NCBI GenBank assembly: GCA_020746875.1 | Contig: JAGTJL010000021.1 | Location: 62,001-126,000, forward strand | DNA: 64,000 nucleotides | From: Rhexocercosporidium sp. MPI-PUGE-AT-0058 | Taxonomy: Eukaryota > Ascomycota > Leotiomycetes > Helotiales | Reading direction: 5' to 3' | Shown here: one piece after another, positions 31,299 through 43,293 of the stretch | Layout: each line of letters begins with the position of its first letter | Numbering within the stretch: the first letter of the stretch is position 1 | Program-made: the position numbers and the translations under genes | Notes under the pieces: model-generated | Seen by the model: the letters and a program-made list of their open reading frames with translations, nothing else | The model's database searches: none | Told to the model about the DNA's origin: nothing

Positions 31299-33412
31299 AT
31301 GGCGTTCCAAGCTCTCCGTGCTGCATTCGCAGTTCTGTCTCTGGCAAATTATGCTGCTGCTCTTGTCTCCCCCGTTGGACATACTGTGGTCGTCAATGGC
31401 ATCGCTTACTACGCTGCTCCGGAGCCGGTGTCCATCATCTCTGCGACAGCGGATCAATTGAAGACTGCCACGACAACCGGTGTGGATTTGATTCCTTTGA
31501 CTGTCATGGAGGATAAGACAACTTCTTTTACCACTGCGGTATTCAGATCTCTTGCTGGGAACTACACAGCTTCCGATGATGTTTTCAACATCGGGTTTCT
31601 GCAAGGTATGGTTGCATTTTCGAACTCGGAGCTCTATCTGATGAAATCCAGCTGTATACCTCAAGCACAGTGGCACCGCGCCAGCGACGATCAAATATCC
31701 CCTCGGAGCTGCTCTGACCGAGTATGGAACGAAGCTCTTCATGTCGTCACGCCCATACCAAACTTCAGTCGAAGCTCAGGGATATGGCGTCACGGGATGG
31801 AGGACAGAACTGCCTGCTGGGCCATACTTCATGTCGACTTCAACCGGAGAAGTGTACCAGGCATTCCGACTGTACAGCGATGTGCAAGGTGCCTTCACAG
31901 AAGGGCTGAAGCCAAATTCCGATGGCACATTCTCTGTCCTGTCGGCATCTATCAGCGGAGTTCAAAGTGTGACAGTGGGAGTTCCATCAAAGCTGTACTT
32001 CACCAAGACAGCTGCCAAGCCGTTGGCTGGTGTAAGAGTGGGTATCAAAGACATATTTGACATTGCGGGAGTCAAGACTAGTTGTGGAAACAGAGCGTAC
32101 TTTGAACTCTACCCTGAGCGTTCCAAGACCGCAACTGCTGTACAGAACCTCATCGACGCAGGTGCCATTGTGGTGGGTAAGATGAAGACTTCTCAATTCG
32201 CCAATGGGGAGTCTGCGACCTCAGACTGGGTTGACTACCACTGTCCTTTCAACCCCCGAGGTGATGGATACCAAGATCCATCTTCATCCTCTTCCGGCCC
32301 AGGAGCAGGGATTGCAGCCTACGACTGGCTCGATCTCACACTTGGTTCCGACACAGGTGGATCGATCCGTGGACCATCAGGCGTGAACGGGTGCTATGGA
32401 AATAGACCATCCACTGGCCTGGTAGCCCTCGACAACACCATGCCTCTGTCACCAGACATGGATACAGCTGGTTTCCTGGTGCGAGACCCCCTCCTCTGGC
32501 ACACAGCCGCCAAGGCCATGTATAAAGACAACATCAACAGTAACTTCACTTCCTTTCCCAAGAAGATCATCACAACTGGGTTCCCTTCATCCGCCACCTC
32601 GGAAGCTGGGACCATCCTACTTGATTTTCTTACCAAGTTAACGACCTTCCTCAATGCTACGACAAGTACCTTGGATGTGAATAGTCTTTGGGCTTCGACT
32701 CAGCCTGCCGAAGCGGGAGGCAATACACTTACCCAGTTCATGGGAACTGTGTATCCGATCCTGATCTCCCAGCAGCAGTATAGATTGTTCACTCTCCCTT
32801 TCTACTCTGACTATGCAGCAGCGCACGACGGACGTAGACCATTCATCAACCCCGTCCCACTGACTCGATGGGCATACGGGCAGGCTTTCCCAGCCACTGC
32901 TGAGACGGAAGCGCTGGCTAACAAGACCATCTTCACTAATTGGTGGAAGAGTAATGTCGTGTTGGAAAGTAAGGAGAGTTGCAGTGACAGTATACTGTTG
33001 TACCCTGGTGCATCGGGGAGCCCAAACTATAGGAACACGTATAGAAGGCATGTCGGCCAATCCTTCCGTGACTTGAGTCCTCTAAATAATGAACGAACTG
33101 ACTCCAGATAGTGCTCCTGGCGCCCCCACTGGCTTCAGTATTGGTCGAGTCTCGAATTTTGCAGGCGTTCCCGATATCGTGTATCCTCGTAAGTTGCCCC
33201 CTTTCATGGCCCCCTTAGCTTCATGAACTGACGACATTATAGTTGGGCAAGCATCATACCAATCAACCGTCACGTTCAAGACTGAGTTCCTGCCGGTAAC
33301 AGTCGATATCGTTGCTGCAAAAGGATGTGATGGCATGCTTTTTGAGCTGGCGGCTGCGCTCAACAAGGCTGGGATTTTAAGGACGCCGAAGACGGGGAGT
33401 GTGCCCTTTTGA
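31299..33412 (+). CDS. secreted amidase-signature enzyme with Arp1-like N-terminal domain
   Basis: Four exons (31299-31605, 31652-33038, 33112-33188, 33243-33412) give 646 residues. A signal peptide (MAFQALRAAFAVLSLANYAAA) and an N-terminal domain of about 200 residues of the kind fused to fungal scytalone dehydratase-like Arp1 amidases come first. The amidase-signature core carries the full Ser-cisSer-Lys triad: Lys in GVRVGIKDIFD, cis-Ser in SSSSSGPGAG and the nucleophile in LGSDTGGSIRGP. C-terminal IVYPLGQASYQ and the late LPVTVDIVAAKGCDGML close the fold. It hydrolyses an amide of unknown identity outside the cell or in the secretory path. The third-intron acceptor was placed at the second of two close TAG/CAG sites because it alone keeps the frame (YRNTAPGAPTGF). 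Confidence 0.9.
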
Positions 33413-35366
33413 GGAGATGCATGATGACTTATGAAGGACCGAACAAGGGATTGAATATGCAGAGAATAATTAACTAATGTCATAATCACTGTAGAAGCCA
33501 ATTCGTGTTGCCGCATAAGGTGATGTGCTTGCCTGTGTTCGGTCATGTGCTCGGTTCTCTATTTTATGTCAATCTCGGCCAGACTCACCACTCCCGTGAC
33601 ATAGACTTTCCGTCCAGTTTCGTAAAAGTTTGCTGTTCAAGGGGGCCCTCTTACCGGAACCATGAAGCCCAACGTTCGTGGTTCCACTTTCTTTTCATGT
33701 TTCTTGTCTACCAAATAAGCTCTCAGTGTTCATCTCCTTCGTCTCCCTCTCTCTGGCCTTTGCTCTTCACAAACGAGTGCTGTCGGAAACGGGGAGCTGT
33801 TCATGATGAAAGGCGGATGGAAACTTGATAGAGCGATTCAAGGAAGTTTTCAGGGACTCTCGTTCCCTTTCTCGTTCTCGTTTCTGATGGCATGGTGTGG
33901 TACAGCTTGCGCGCTACAGTACTGAGTGTTCCTTGGAACGAGGGGCTTGTAAGGGAGAACACCAAAGAATTAAAACTTCTCTTTCGTAGCAGACGTCCTC
34001 AAGAACCGGATTCATTGATACATTAACGCAACTCTCTCGCACAATAACGAGATATACCAGATTCTTCCTGTCTGATCCGAACCGATCTGAATATAGGAGA
34101 GACCCTCAAACCAATCACAGGGGGTAAAAATGTCAGACGTTAGAACAAGCGAAGAGAAATAAGGTTGGAAGGTCTGAACAGCGGGGCCGAAAACGCCGAA
34201 AGGGTTCCAGAAAAAGCTTGCATTCCAAAGTCAAACCACATGCGACAATACAAATCTTTTATCGTTTCTTGATGGGACACCCGAGCTATCAAGGGCCTCC
34301 TAGAAAAGTTCTCAAAAGCACCCCGCACTTTCAATCGACTTCTAAAAGCGTGAAGGATAGGTATTGAGAGGCTAGCCCTTAACACACTGTAGCATTTAGG
34401 ACCAACATCGTGAGGAGACATCTCTCGTTTGAAATAATCGCCTACCAACGAGCTGGTCTGGCCCATCCAGACTGATCTCGGTCATCCGTTATCTTGGCAC
34501 TCCCACTCAGCCCCTTTCTTCGTCAAATATCGGCGTCCGGAAGAATAGCGGGATATTACTGCGGCTCCGATAGAGCAGAGAAGCGACTTATTAAATTTGA
34601 CGATAGCCAATGCCAATGCCACATTGCGGCATGGACACGGCGTAGTCCAATCATGGTAAGTCCAACGCCTCAAATCAAACCGATACGAGAGAGACAACAA
34701 ACAGGCGGCGGCGAGAATGCAGAAATAGGCTGCAGTAAAGGGACGCCCCACGATCTCACCCTCCCTTGCTCGCGATGCCGTCGTGTCCATCCACGCCATC
34801 GTACATTGCCGTAAGAAGAGGCGCAATTTCGAGATAGAAAATCCCACCCCCCCTTTTTGAGGTTTTCTCACGATACTCGAAAACCACCTGTCTCATTCAG
34901 AAGTACGCTACCGCCTTCCTGACATCAAGCTTACCACATTCGTCTCGTCCGCGGTAGCCCTGCCCTGCCATATTTGCCTATCGACAACTTTAAAATTTCC
35001 CTATCGTAAGATTCTCTTCTGGACCCTAGCACTAGGTACTTTACACCTAGCATAAGTATCCCTCGCTATCCCGTCATCATCTTGTTCTCCTCTTCTTCCC
35101 TTCCTTCGATCCTCCGTTTGATCCCTCGCTTTCTCTCCAACACAACCAACCCACGTTGCGTGTCCTGACATTTCACGTCATGCAGCGCCATTCACTCTTC
35201 TGACCCATTTCCACAGGTTTTTTCTCTGCGCCGACTGCTATCTCTTAGATACTCTGTCGCATTCTTCGCAATTTTCGCAGTTCGCTCGTCAAATCTTGGA
35301 TATCTCGCAATTTGCTTGCCTACCCAGCACTTCATTCAGTACTTTGAGCATATCACATCTAGCACA
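33413..35366. other. 1.95 kb intergenic region with pyrimidine-rich promoter
   Basis: Two minus-strand frames (34140-34466, and 34482-34871 with a hydrophobic patch FCILAAACLLSLSY) are open for over 100 codons but have no recognisable domain and are probably chance. The stretch 35060-35300 is rich in CT runs (CTTGTTCTCCTCTTCTTCCC), the usual make-up of fungal promoters and 5' leaders, and serves the GT8 gene. Confidence 0.45.
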
Positions 35367-36629
35367 ATGGGCACGCCACCGCGCCGGATGATAGTCCTCG
35401 GGCTGATCACCACACTCGTTCTCCTTCTCCTCGCAACAGCGCACTACACCAAAGCTTCGGAAAGCGCACTTGCAACGAAAGTCGGGGACAAAGTCCAAGA
35501 ACTGCTTCATTCCGGGTCCTCCGACGAAGAGCCCAAGGAGGCAGAATCGGTGATTGAGCCACCCTACGACCACGGTACCGAGAAGGGTTCGGGAGCACTA
35601 GGAAAACATGTCCACGTCCGACCCAGCGCGCCGACCCCGAAAGCAGCTGCTATTGAGGGATGCGAGTACCCAGTCGTTATTCATGTCACGCCTGATGGAC
35701 ATTGCACCGGTGCGCTCGCACTGTACGGTTCGATTGTCCGGAATGTCCTGTTGCAGCCCGAGGCGTTGCAGAACAAGACTTGTGTGCACGTGACGTATGT
35801 GGATCCGAAGATGAATTCGATCGAGGAGATGTACAAATGGGATGCTCGGGCGAATCCATTCAGTAAGCCAAAGGACTGCGCTCTGTTGGACTCTACACCA
35901 GCTTTGAATGATGTGGTGCCTATCCGTTTCCAGGCCTTGAGAGGGATCGAGAAGCCGGATTTCATGGAGGCGGAACTGGCTACCTGGCTTGTGGCTCTGA
36001 ATAAAGTGCACTCCTGGGCCTTTGACGCGTATCCACGCATCCTCCTCATGGATGCTGATTCCATCGCCATCACTGATTTACATTTGATTTTCGATGAGTC
36101 AAATCCCAGGGATACCGTCACTGCTGCACCGGATCAATTCAACAACTGTGGTGATCGGGGCCGAATCAACGGTGGCATGATTCTCCTCCGTCCATCACGA
36201 TACTTTCACATCTCGGCTCTCGAAATGATCTACGACCAGGGTTCCTCGTGCGTTTCCCAGAAATGGCAACAGTCGGAACAAGAGCTGCTCAACTGTCTCT
36301 GTGGGTCTCAAGGCCCACCAAACGGACTGAGACCCGAGTTCGAGTGCGCGATCATGCCATTCTACAACTCGGTCTGGCCACGGAATTATGCATGCTCGGC
36401 TGCGAATGTGCTCCCCATGCGTAGCATTCATTTCACGGCCGCGACTAAGCCGTGGTTGGTGGATGAGAAGAGATTGCATGAGCGGTTTGATTATGGGTAC
36501 TGGGGATGTGTGAAGGATGCGTCGAGGGCGGGGGATGCGGAGGCGTTGAAGAAGTGCGAGTTTCCTGATCTGGAGGTGTCCAGGTTGATCGATTCGCAAG
36601 AGACGTTGCCACCGAAGGATGGAGAGTAG
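35367..36629 (+). CDS. GT8-family glycosyltransferase, type II membrane protein
   Basis: A single exon of 420 residues. A short basic cytosolic end is followed by one transmembrane anchor (MIVLGLITTLVLLLLATAHY), a stalk of about 70 charged residues and a lumenal catalytic domain. The domain begins YPVVIHVTPDGHCTGALALYGSIVRN. The Mn2+/sugar-nucleotide motif is RILLMDADSIAI (DxD), with an INGGMILLRPS motif and a late SIHFTAATKPW segment. This is the glycogenin/galactinol-synthase-like GT8 fold, and the topology indicates a Golgi enzyme adding sugar to protein or lipid glycans. The acceptor is unknown. An in-frame ATG at 35316 would add 17 residues before the anchor; the later ATG (CACAATGGG) fits the type II topology better. 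Confidence 0.9.
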   Translation: MGTPPRRMIVLGLITTLVLLLLATAHYTKASESALATKVGDKVQELLHSGSSDEEPKEAESVIEPPYDHGTEKGSGALGKHVHVRPSAPTPKAAAIEGCEYPVVIHVTPDGHCTGALALYGSIVRNVLLQPEALQNKTCVHVTYVDPKMNSIEEMYKWDARANPFSKPKDCALLDSTPALNDVVPIRFQALRGIEKPDFMEAELATWLVALNKVHSWAFDAYPRILLMDADSIAITDLHLIFDESNPRDTVTAAPDQFNNCGDRGRINGGMILLRPSRYFHISALEMIYDQGSSCVSQKWQQSEQELLNCLCGSQGPPNGLRPEFECAIMPFYNSVWPRNYACSAANVLPMRSIHFTAATKPWLVDEKRLHERFDYGYWGCVKDASRAGDAEALKKCEFPDLEVSRLIDSQETLPPKDGE

Positions 36630-37667
36630 GTACTTTGACGAGACGAGATGGATTGATGCAAATTTTTGAGGAACGAATGGTCGAGCTGATCTTTGTATGA
36701 TTTGGATTTCTGCAGCGATGTTTTGGCGTTGGGTTGTAGGAACATGGAGCGATGGAGTACGTGGGATCTGAAATGAAGAAGACCAAGAGGTCACACCAGG
36801 CGGCCGGCGGCATGTCAGAGCAGAACAGTGATGCCTGTGTAACGATATCCAGCAATGAGGCTATATACGGAAGCTTGGGTATCGCTTTTTGGAAGCAAAT
36901 TGGATGAAAGCACATCTGAACGACATTTCAGGGAGGTTGACAAGAAGGCTCCTATTTGAGGATTCGTCAATGCCATCCATCCCTCAGCTTGGCTTGACAC
37001 AGCAACAAGACAACCAAGAAACTATAGAAACTTTAATAGACTAATTAATACGAGTGCGAAATCCTCAAAATCATCAAAGTTCAAACAACGAGAGCTATGA
37101 TGGTACTGGATCCGGACAATGGTTTGACTCTTCTTAGTACCTTCGTAGAAGTCTCGTTTTGGAATTGAGATAGCACGTCCCTGGGTGGGTTTATGGGCCG
37201 AGCTTACTTAGATTCCAGACCTTAGCTACTTGGCTGCTTAACTTTGTGTAGTTAGTTAATGAAGCACTTCAAGATCGACTATCAGATGCGTGAAAAAACT
37301 ACTGCAAGTCGAATTTCATGGCACCTGTTGTGTACATGCTTCGGCTGGACTTCTCGCAAAGCAAAATCAACAAGGAACCACTACAACGAAACCTACTTGA
37401 GCATGGATAACTAGACTCAAATAATCACAGAAATAGTACACAGCAAAGAAGAAAAGTACTACAGCAAGTCAACATGAAACTCAAATCCCATTTGGTCGAT
37501 GTGAATCTCGCGCTCTATTGTACTGCTGCTCGATTAATCTGAGCCGAAAAGATAAACAATCGCTCGCTCGCAGATCGGAATGCCATTATGCAGTATGCAG
37601 GGAGGCAGCCGTGGGGATGGGAATATGGAAACAAACACCCATGGATTCCAATCGCTATGGTTGCAGA
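36630..37667. other. 1.0 kb intergenic region
   Basis: Between convergent genes. No reading frame or repeat that I can support; the DNA becomes AT-richer toward 37000-37500. Confidence 0.4.
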
Positions 37668-38937
37668 TTAGACTGCGCCGTTTGCACGCCACAGCCCATA
37701 TCCTCCATCGCAGTTCTTCCACAGTTTGATTGTGCCGTCCTCACTACCGGTGGAGTAGAGCTTGCCGTCCGGGGAGTAGCTGATGCTCCAGATTGGACCG
37801 TGGTGACCTTTGTGGACATCTTGGATTATTAGCACAGGGACTATCAACAGCTGAGTGTAGACATACCCATTTCTGTCTCGGTCTCGTAATCATACAGTTT
37901 AGCCCAAGTATCCTTGGCACCTCCAGTAACGAATCTTCGCTGAACGGGATTGAGAGCAACACTGGCAACTTCATATGGAAGATCAATGCTCTTGATCAAA
38001 GTTCGAGCATCCGCCCCTCCATAGAAGTAAACTGTCTTGCCAGCAGCAATAGTCAAGACTGGAAGTCCTCCGCCAATGTCTCCAGCCTCCGCTGTGACAT
38101 TCGTGAACTCGCAAGATCCAATATCGCCTGTGACAACCTTTTCTTGGATCACAGTTCGACTCTGTAGATCCCACCATCTGATCACCTTGTCATCTGCGGC
38201 CGTAACGAGGACATTCGGGTCTCGAGTCCAAACGATAGCTTTGATTGTGCCCTTATGAACTCCAACACCAACTTCGAAACCTGCATCGGCATTGACGATT
38301 GTGCGACCATTTCCTCCATTCGCAACCGGCGTACCGTTAGGTTGAGGGGCAGAGACCGCATCAACAGTTGAAAGGTCAAAGATTCGAAGCTTCTTTTCCA
38401 TGCCCCCCGTTGCTAGGAAGGTGCTAGAATCGGGAGGGAACGCGACGGCTCGAACGATGTGATTATGTTGGATTGTGCAGAGTGTTTCGCCAGAGTAAGT
38501 ATCCCAAACTTTGCTGTGACATGGTCAGCACTGCTGGCCAAAATGCATGCCCGAATCTCTTACGCAGTGAAATCTGCAGAAGCTGTTGCTGCTGTATGAG
38601 CATCAGGGGAGAGTCGAGCTTGGTAGACTGCGCCTTTGTGCCCAAAGAAGGTTCCGATCCTACTACTGTTAGTACTGGTCGCATTCCTCGGCGTAAAGAG
38701 CATACCAATCACCAGTCAACCCATCTCGAAGCATAGGATTATTATCTGCTTCCATTAGCCAAATTGCAAACTTCTACACCCATGGCGCGCGCGCATACCC
38801 TTGCAGGCAGATATCATATAATACTCCTCATCTCCTCCTACAAATCCAGAAAAACTGAGATGCGTAACTGGGCGCGAATGCCCATGGCAAGTGAGAGGAA
38901 CAGCAACGGTAGGCTTGGAGGTTTCGGGGCCGGCCAT
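37668..38937 (-). CDS. STRAP-like WD40 repeat protein
   Basis: Five exons (38799-38937, 38706-38748, 38564-38659, 37867-38513, 37668-37819) give 358 residues, close to the 350 of animal STRAP. Seven WD-type blades are seen. They begin [17 protein letters not shown] and [20 protein letters not shown], then [15 protein letters not shown], a [16 protein letters not shown] blade, [12 protein letters not shown], a degenerate [14 protein letters not shown] blade and [12 protein letters not shown]. The sequence PMLRxGxTGDWIGTF is characteristic of serine/threonine kinase receptor-associated proteins (Unr-interacting protein), cytosolic scaffolds linked to mRNA translation and SMN-complex work in animals. 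The fungal role is less defined. Placing it apart from generic WD40 proteins rests on that motif. Confidence 0.9.
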
Positions 38938-39876
38938 GATTTCAGAAGTGGATCAATCCGATCGCGGAAATTGGAGATATTGAGAAGCTCGAGTGTGCAG
39001 AGCACAAGATCTGCTGTTGTAAAGAATGAGTAGGAAGACCAAGATTGGTCGAAGTCGAGGATGGTATAGAGTGAGTTGTTGATATTCCCTTATGGTCGGG
39101 GACGTGGTAGACTGGAATGGCACTTGAAAAGTGTGTTGTATTGATTGATGGCCTGCTTGTTGATGGGATTCGATTCGATTGGATTCAAAGATAAGGAGAT
39201 TCGTCGCACGGGTCGTAAAAGTCGTTACAGCGTCTGCAGAATGGTTCTCCTCCTCGGCATCAGCAAGAACGCAAAAGGGCAACAAAGAGCGCACTCGAAG
39301 AATGTCCACGGGCTGTGGGCTCTTTGAAGAAAGGAGATGGGAGAGAGCAAGGAGGGTTGCTGGTGGACCAACATCCAGAATCTACTAAATTGTATCGGGG
39401 CTAGCCTAGTCGGAGCGGATTAACTCACACGCCCGGCGCCGATAAGATTGGCGAGGGGTCGAAGGCTGGGCTGGCGCTGGCCTCGTCTGCTCTGCTCGTC
39501 TCTATTTACAAAGCAAGAAGCCCGCCGTCGACTGTAGAATACCAATGCCACCGAGCTCTGCCACTGCTTCCACTTCCACTCTTACCATCGAACACGGTTC
39601 GAAACATCTACCTCAATCCTCACCTACGTCCGCGACGCAATTGATCGGACGCCTGACGACTCTCCTCTCAAAGATCACCCAAAAGCCCCACCAGAGTCTG
39701 CTCCTACCGCCACCTTTCAACATATCTCCGGTACGGTGAATAAGTCTGTGTCTGGGTCTGAATAACTGCCAACCAGCTGTCTGCGTTTTGCCCCCAAGTG
39801 ACCTAGAGAACGGCACCAGAATCAGAAACAACGGCGCACCACCACAAGCTCGGCCCGCCCAGCAGCGATTCCCAGC
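38938..39876. promoter_or_regulatory. divergent intergenic region between STRAP-like and DOA1 genes
   Basis: About 940 bases between two oppositely transcribed genes. A plus-strand frame at 39545-39739 (64 codons, Ser/Thr/Pro-rich) lies in the DOA1 leader and could be an upstream ORF, but nothing shows it is translated. Confidence 0.45.
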
Positions 39877-42384
39877 ATGACAGAGTACAAGATATCGGCT
39901 ACACTAGCAGAGCACGAGGATGATGTACGCTCCCTCTTCAATGTTCCTTCAGCACTGTCAAGGCTTTATCTTCCGCACATTTCTTTCCGCGGTCGTCTCC
40001 GAGTCCCAGTACTGACTGCTTTAGGTCCGCGGTGTAGCTTTCCCCTCGCCCAAAGCAGTTCTCTCCGCCTCAAGAGATGGCACAGTCCGATTGTGGAAGC
40101 TTCTCTCCGAAAATCCTCCCGTCTTCGATGGCACAATATCCTCTCACGCTGGGTCCTGGATGAATACAGTCGCTTACCTACAACCAAGTATAGACTTCCC
40201 CGATGGTCTCATAATCTCCAGCGGAAAGGATGTGGTTATTGATGTTCGCCAACCAACAAAAGCTGCGGAGGAAGATGCCGATGCTCTCTTGCTTGGGCAC
40301 AGTAGGGATGTTTGCGCCCTAGATATTGACCTAGCAGGCAAATATATCGTTAGTGGATCCTGGGACCATGATGCTAGAGTATTTCCTGTGGGAAAGTGGG
40401 AACGCTCTGCGGTGTTAAGGGGGCACGAGGGAACAGTCTGGGCAGTTCTGGCATACGATCAAGATACCATTGTGACTGGATGCGCAGACCAGAAGATCCG
40501 CATATTCAACAACTCTGGAAAATTGCTGCAGTCCTTCCAAGCAAGCAACTCTCCTGTGCGAGCTTTATGTCGACTTCCCAAGGGACATCCTTCCGGAGGA
40601 GACTTTGCGTCGGCCGATAATGATGGCGCAATCCGACTATGGAAGACTTCGGGGCAGCAAGTTGGGGAGTTGCGTGGCCATGAAAGTTTTATCTACTCTC
40701 TCGCTGCGTTGCCCAGTGGGGAGTTGGTCAGCTCTGGGGAGGATAGGACTTTGAGGATATGGAAAGGTAATCAGTGTATTCAAACCATTACTCACCCTGC
40801 GATATCTGTCTGGGGCGTCGCTGTCTGTGCAGAGAATGGGGACATCGTGTCGGGAGCGAGTGATCGAATAGTTCGAGTCTTCACCAGAGACCCAGAACGG
40901 TATGCAAATGCAGAGATGACGGCTCTCTTTGAGGATGCAGTGAAGGCTTCCTCAATACCACAGCAGACACTCGATGTGAACAAGGAGAATATGCCGGGAC
41001 CCGAATTCTTGACTCAGAAATCGGGAACCAAGGACGGGCAAATTGTTACCATTCGGGAACTGGATGGTTCAGTAACAGCACATTCCTGGTCCTCGGGTAT
41101 GCAATATCTCTCCAATTTGAGATCCCTCCACTAACGGGAATAGGCCAAGGGGAATGGACTCTGGTGGGAACTGTGGTCGATGCCGTGGGTAGCAGTAACA
41201 AGAAGGTCAGTGTAATCCCGAGATTGATAGTCATTGTCTAATTTTCACAGACCGAGTACAAGGGAAAGGAATACGACTTTGTATTCGATGTAGATATGGA
41301 AGATGGCAAGCCGCCTCTCAAGCTACCATACAATGTCTCACAAAACCCCTATGATGCTGCAACCAAATTTATCCAGGATAACGAAGCTCCCATCACTTAC
41401 CTAGAGCAAGTAGCAAACTTCATTATTCAAAATACCCAAGGCGCCACTATTGGCCAGAGCCAGGCACAGACAGGAGGTTCGGATCCTTGGGGAAGCGAGA
41501 ATCGATACAGACCTGATCAACCAAGCGCGCCAACTGTACCAGTTGTACCGCCGAAGAGTCTTCCGCAGAAGGAATACCTATCAATCCTCGTTGCCCGTGT
41601 TCCTTTGATCCAGAAGAAAATTGGTGAGCTGAGTCAAGCCTTGGTCGCGAGTGGCCAAAAAGATCTTGGCTTAACTTCTGCCGAAGTTTCAATCCTCAAC
41701 ACGCTGTCCAAGCATCTCGACACTTCTGGCGCAACTGCAAAATCACAATCAGTAGAAGGTGGTCTGGAACTCATCATAAAAATGGTCACTACTTGGCCCT
41801 ACAAGGACCGTATGCCAGGATTGGATCTTCTCCGCTTGTTGATCGTCGCCCCTGATACTGCAAAGTTCGACCACCCCGGAGGCAATATTGTGGATCTTCT
41901 TCTTGTCGGAGCCGTTGAGACAGACGCTCCAGCAGAAAACCATGTCATGATGGCTATTCGAGCTTTCGCAAATCTATTCAGCTCAGCCGAGGGTAGAGCA
42001 CTTGCCATCAAAGAGTTTGAGAAAATCCAAGATACCGTCTCAACAGCCATCAAGGACAGCACGAATCGTAATCTTCTGGTCGCTGCTACCACTGTCTACA
42101 TCAACTACGCTGTTCTGTTTCTGTCAGACAAAGATTCCGCATCTTTCGAACACGTCCTGGCTATCGTCGACACAATATCTAAAATCCTCTCATCGCAAAA
42201 TGACTCAGAAGTTATCTTCAGAGCCCTTGTCGCAACAGGAACCATTCTGTATTTAGACGACGAGATCAAGTGTGCCGCCAAGGACGTCTATGGTGTTGAG
42301 AAGAGCATATCGACCGCTTTGGTGAAGGCTACGGATCCGCGGATTAAAAATGCCGCAAGGGAGATTCGTGAGTTGTTGAAGTGA
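39877..42384 (+). CDS. DOA1: DOA1/UFD3/PLAA ubiquitin-homeostasis factor (WD40-PFU-PUL)
   Basis: Four exons (39877-39924, 40025-41096, 41144-41205, 41251-42384) give 771 residues, the size of Saccharomyces Doa1 and animal PLAA. A WD40 propeller fills about 1-310 (SASRDGTVRLWK, VSGSWDHDARVF, TGCADQKIRIFN, ASADNDGAIRLWK, SSGEDRTLRIWK, SGASDRIVRVF). The PFU domain follows with GQGEWTLVGTVVD and YDFVFDVDMEDGKPPLKLPYN. The C-terminal PUL armadillo-like domain runs from about 520 to the end (WPYKDRMPGLDLLRLL, HVMMAIRAFANLFSS). The protein binds ubiquitin through propeller and PFU and the Cdc48/p97 C-terminus through PUL, keeping free ubiquitin levels and sorting Cdc48 substrates. Domain order and landmarks are all intact. 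Confidence 0.96.
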
Positions 42385-43293
42385 GGCAGTTAGACACGGG
42401 GCATTGGTGACGAAGCGGAGCAAGACAGTTGTGACACATTTCCACAGTATGTTTACTTCCATAGTAGAAGTGTGGAGATGTATTAAAGCGATGCGATCAT
42501 GGCATCCCTCCTGCATAGAAATAAAAAGAAGTATTAAAAGCATTATATCAACATCCCATGATTCTGGGTTCAACTTAGGAACCCAGCTTTTCACTTGTAT
42601 CACATGTCCTGTGGTAGAACTTGGGCATAAGAGATCTGCTTATTGAGGTACTAAGGATACGCTTTTTTGAATGAGATCGTATTTTAAACCTGCGGTCAGT
42701 TCGGCTTCATCCTCAGCTCCAAAGTTGGTACCCATGTCTTCCCTTATGAGTAGCTTCATATCACACGGCCAGCCCTCGAACCGAGAGATGCACTGTTTGT
42801 GCCTGATAATAGTCCTTGCGGTATCAATGCCCAAATGTTGCAGTCCAAGATCTCTTCATCTTTTTGTATCTCCCTTTGTTGCGGAGTCTCCCCTTCGTTC
42901 GAAGTCAACTCTGTAGTTGACAATCTGCTCATGGTTGATGGGGTCAATAGATGGATTCAATTATCGTCGCTGAGAAAACCTTATGACTACAATATTCAAG
43001 CAAAGCACTAGACATGGCTTAGAATCTATTTTGACAAGCCCGTCTTCCTCCTCAAACAATTTAGAAAGTACAATACTTGATCGTTGAGCGTCACAAAAAT
43101 CCCCCGTCAAAGTCCGGCAATATCCACCGAAGCACCCACCGCCTCCGTTTCCAGCTAGGCCGAAAATGAGCGTTCCAATTCTTCCCGGCCCATCAAGCTC
43201 ATCACCCACATATCCAACTCCCATCACCAATTGACGACTCCACGTACTCCTTCACGCCGGGAAAGGAAAACTGTCACATTTCCCTCCCTCACG
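42385..43293. other. 900-base region between DOA1 and ATP20
   Basis: Mostly intergenic. One minus-strand frame (42640-42834) looks more protein-like than chance and is listed separately. Just before the ATP20 ATG a pyrimidine-rich leader is visible (TTTCCCTCCCTCACG). Confidence 0.4.
42640..42834 (-). CDS. possible small protein or last exon, unrecognised
   Basis: 64 codons ending in a coherent, charged segment (FEGWPCDMKLLIREDMGTNF, then GAEDEAELTAGLKYDLIQK). The composition and lack of low-complexity sequence suggest real coding. An overlapping minus frame at 42756-42947 (start MTPSTMSRLSTTEL) might be an upstream exon, but I could not find a splice pair that clearly joins them. It is not assigned to a family. 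Confidence 0.3.
   Translation of the reverse strand: MGIDTARTIIRHKQCISRFEGWPCDMKLLIREDMGTNFGAEDEAELTAGLKYDLIQKSVSLVPQ

Noticed and set aside
34140..34871. Two adjacent minus-strand frames of over 100 codons in the gap before the GT8 gene
   Set aside because: No domain, poor composition, overlapping plus frames equally open; no evidence of a gene beyond one hydrophobic patch.
35598..36915. Minus-strand frames up to 199 codons opposite the GT8 gene
   Set aside because: Shadow frames caused by high GC at third positions; the plus strand carries the recognisable enzyme.
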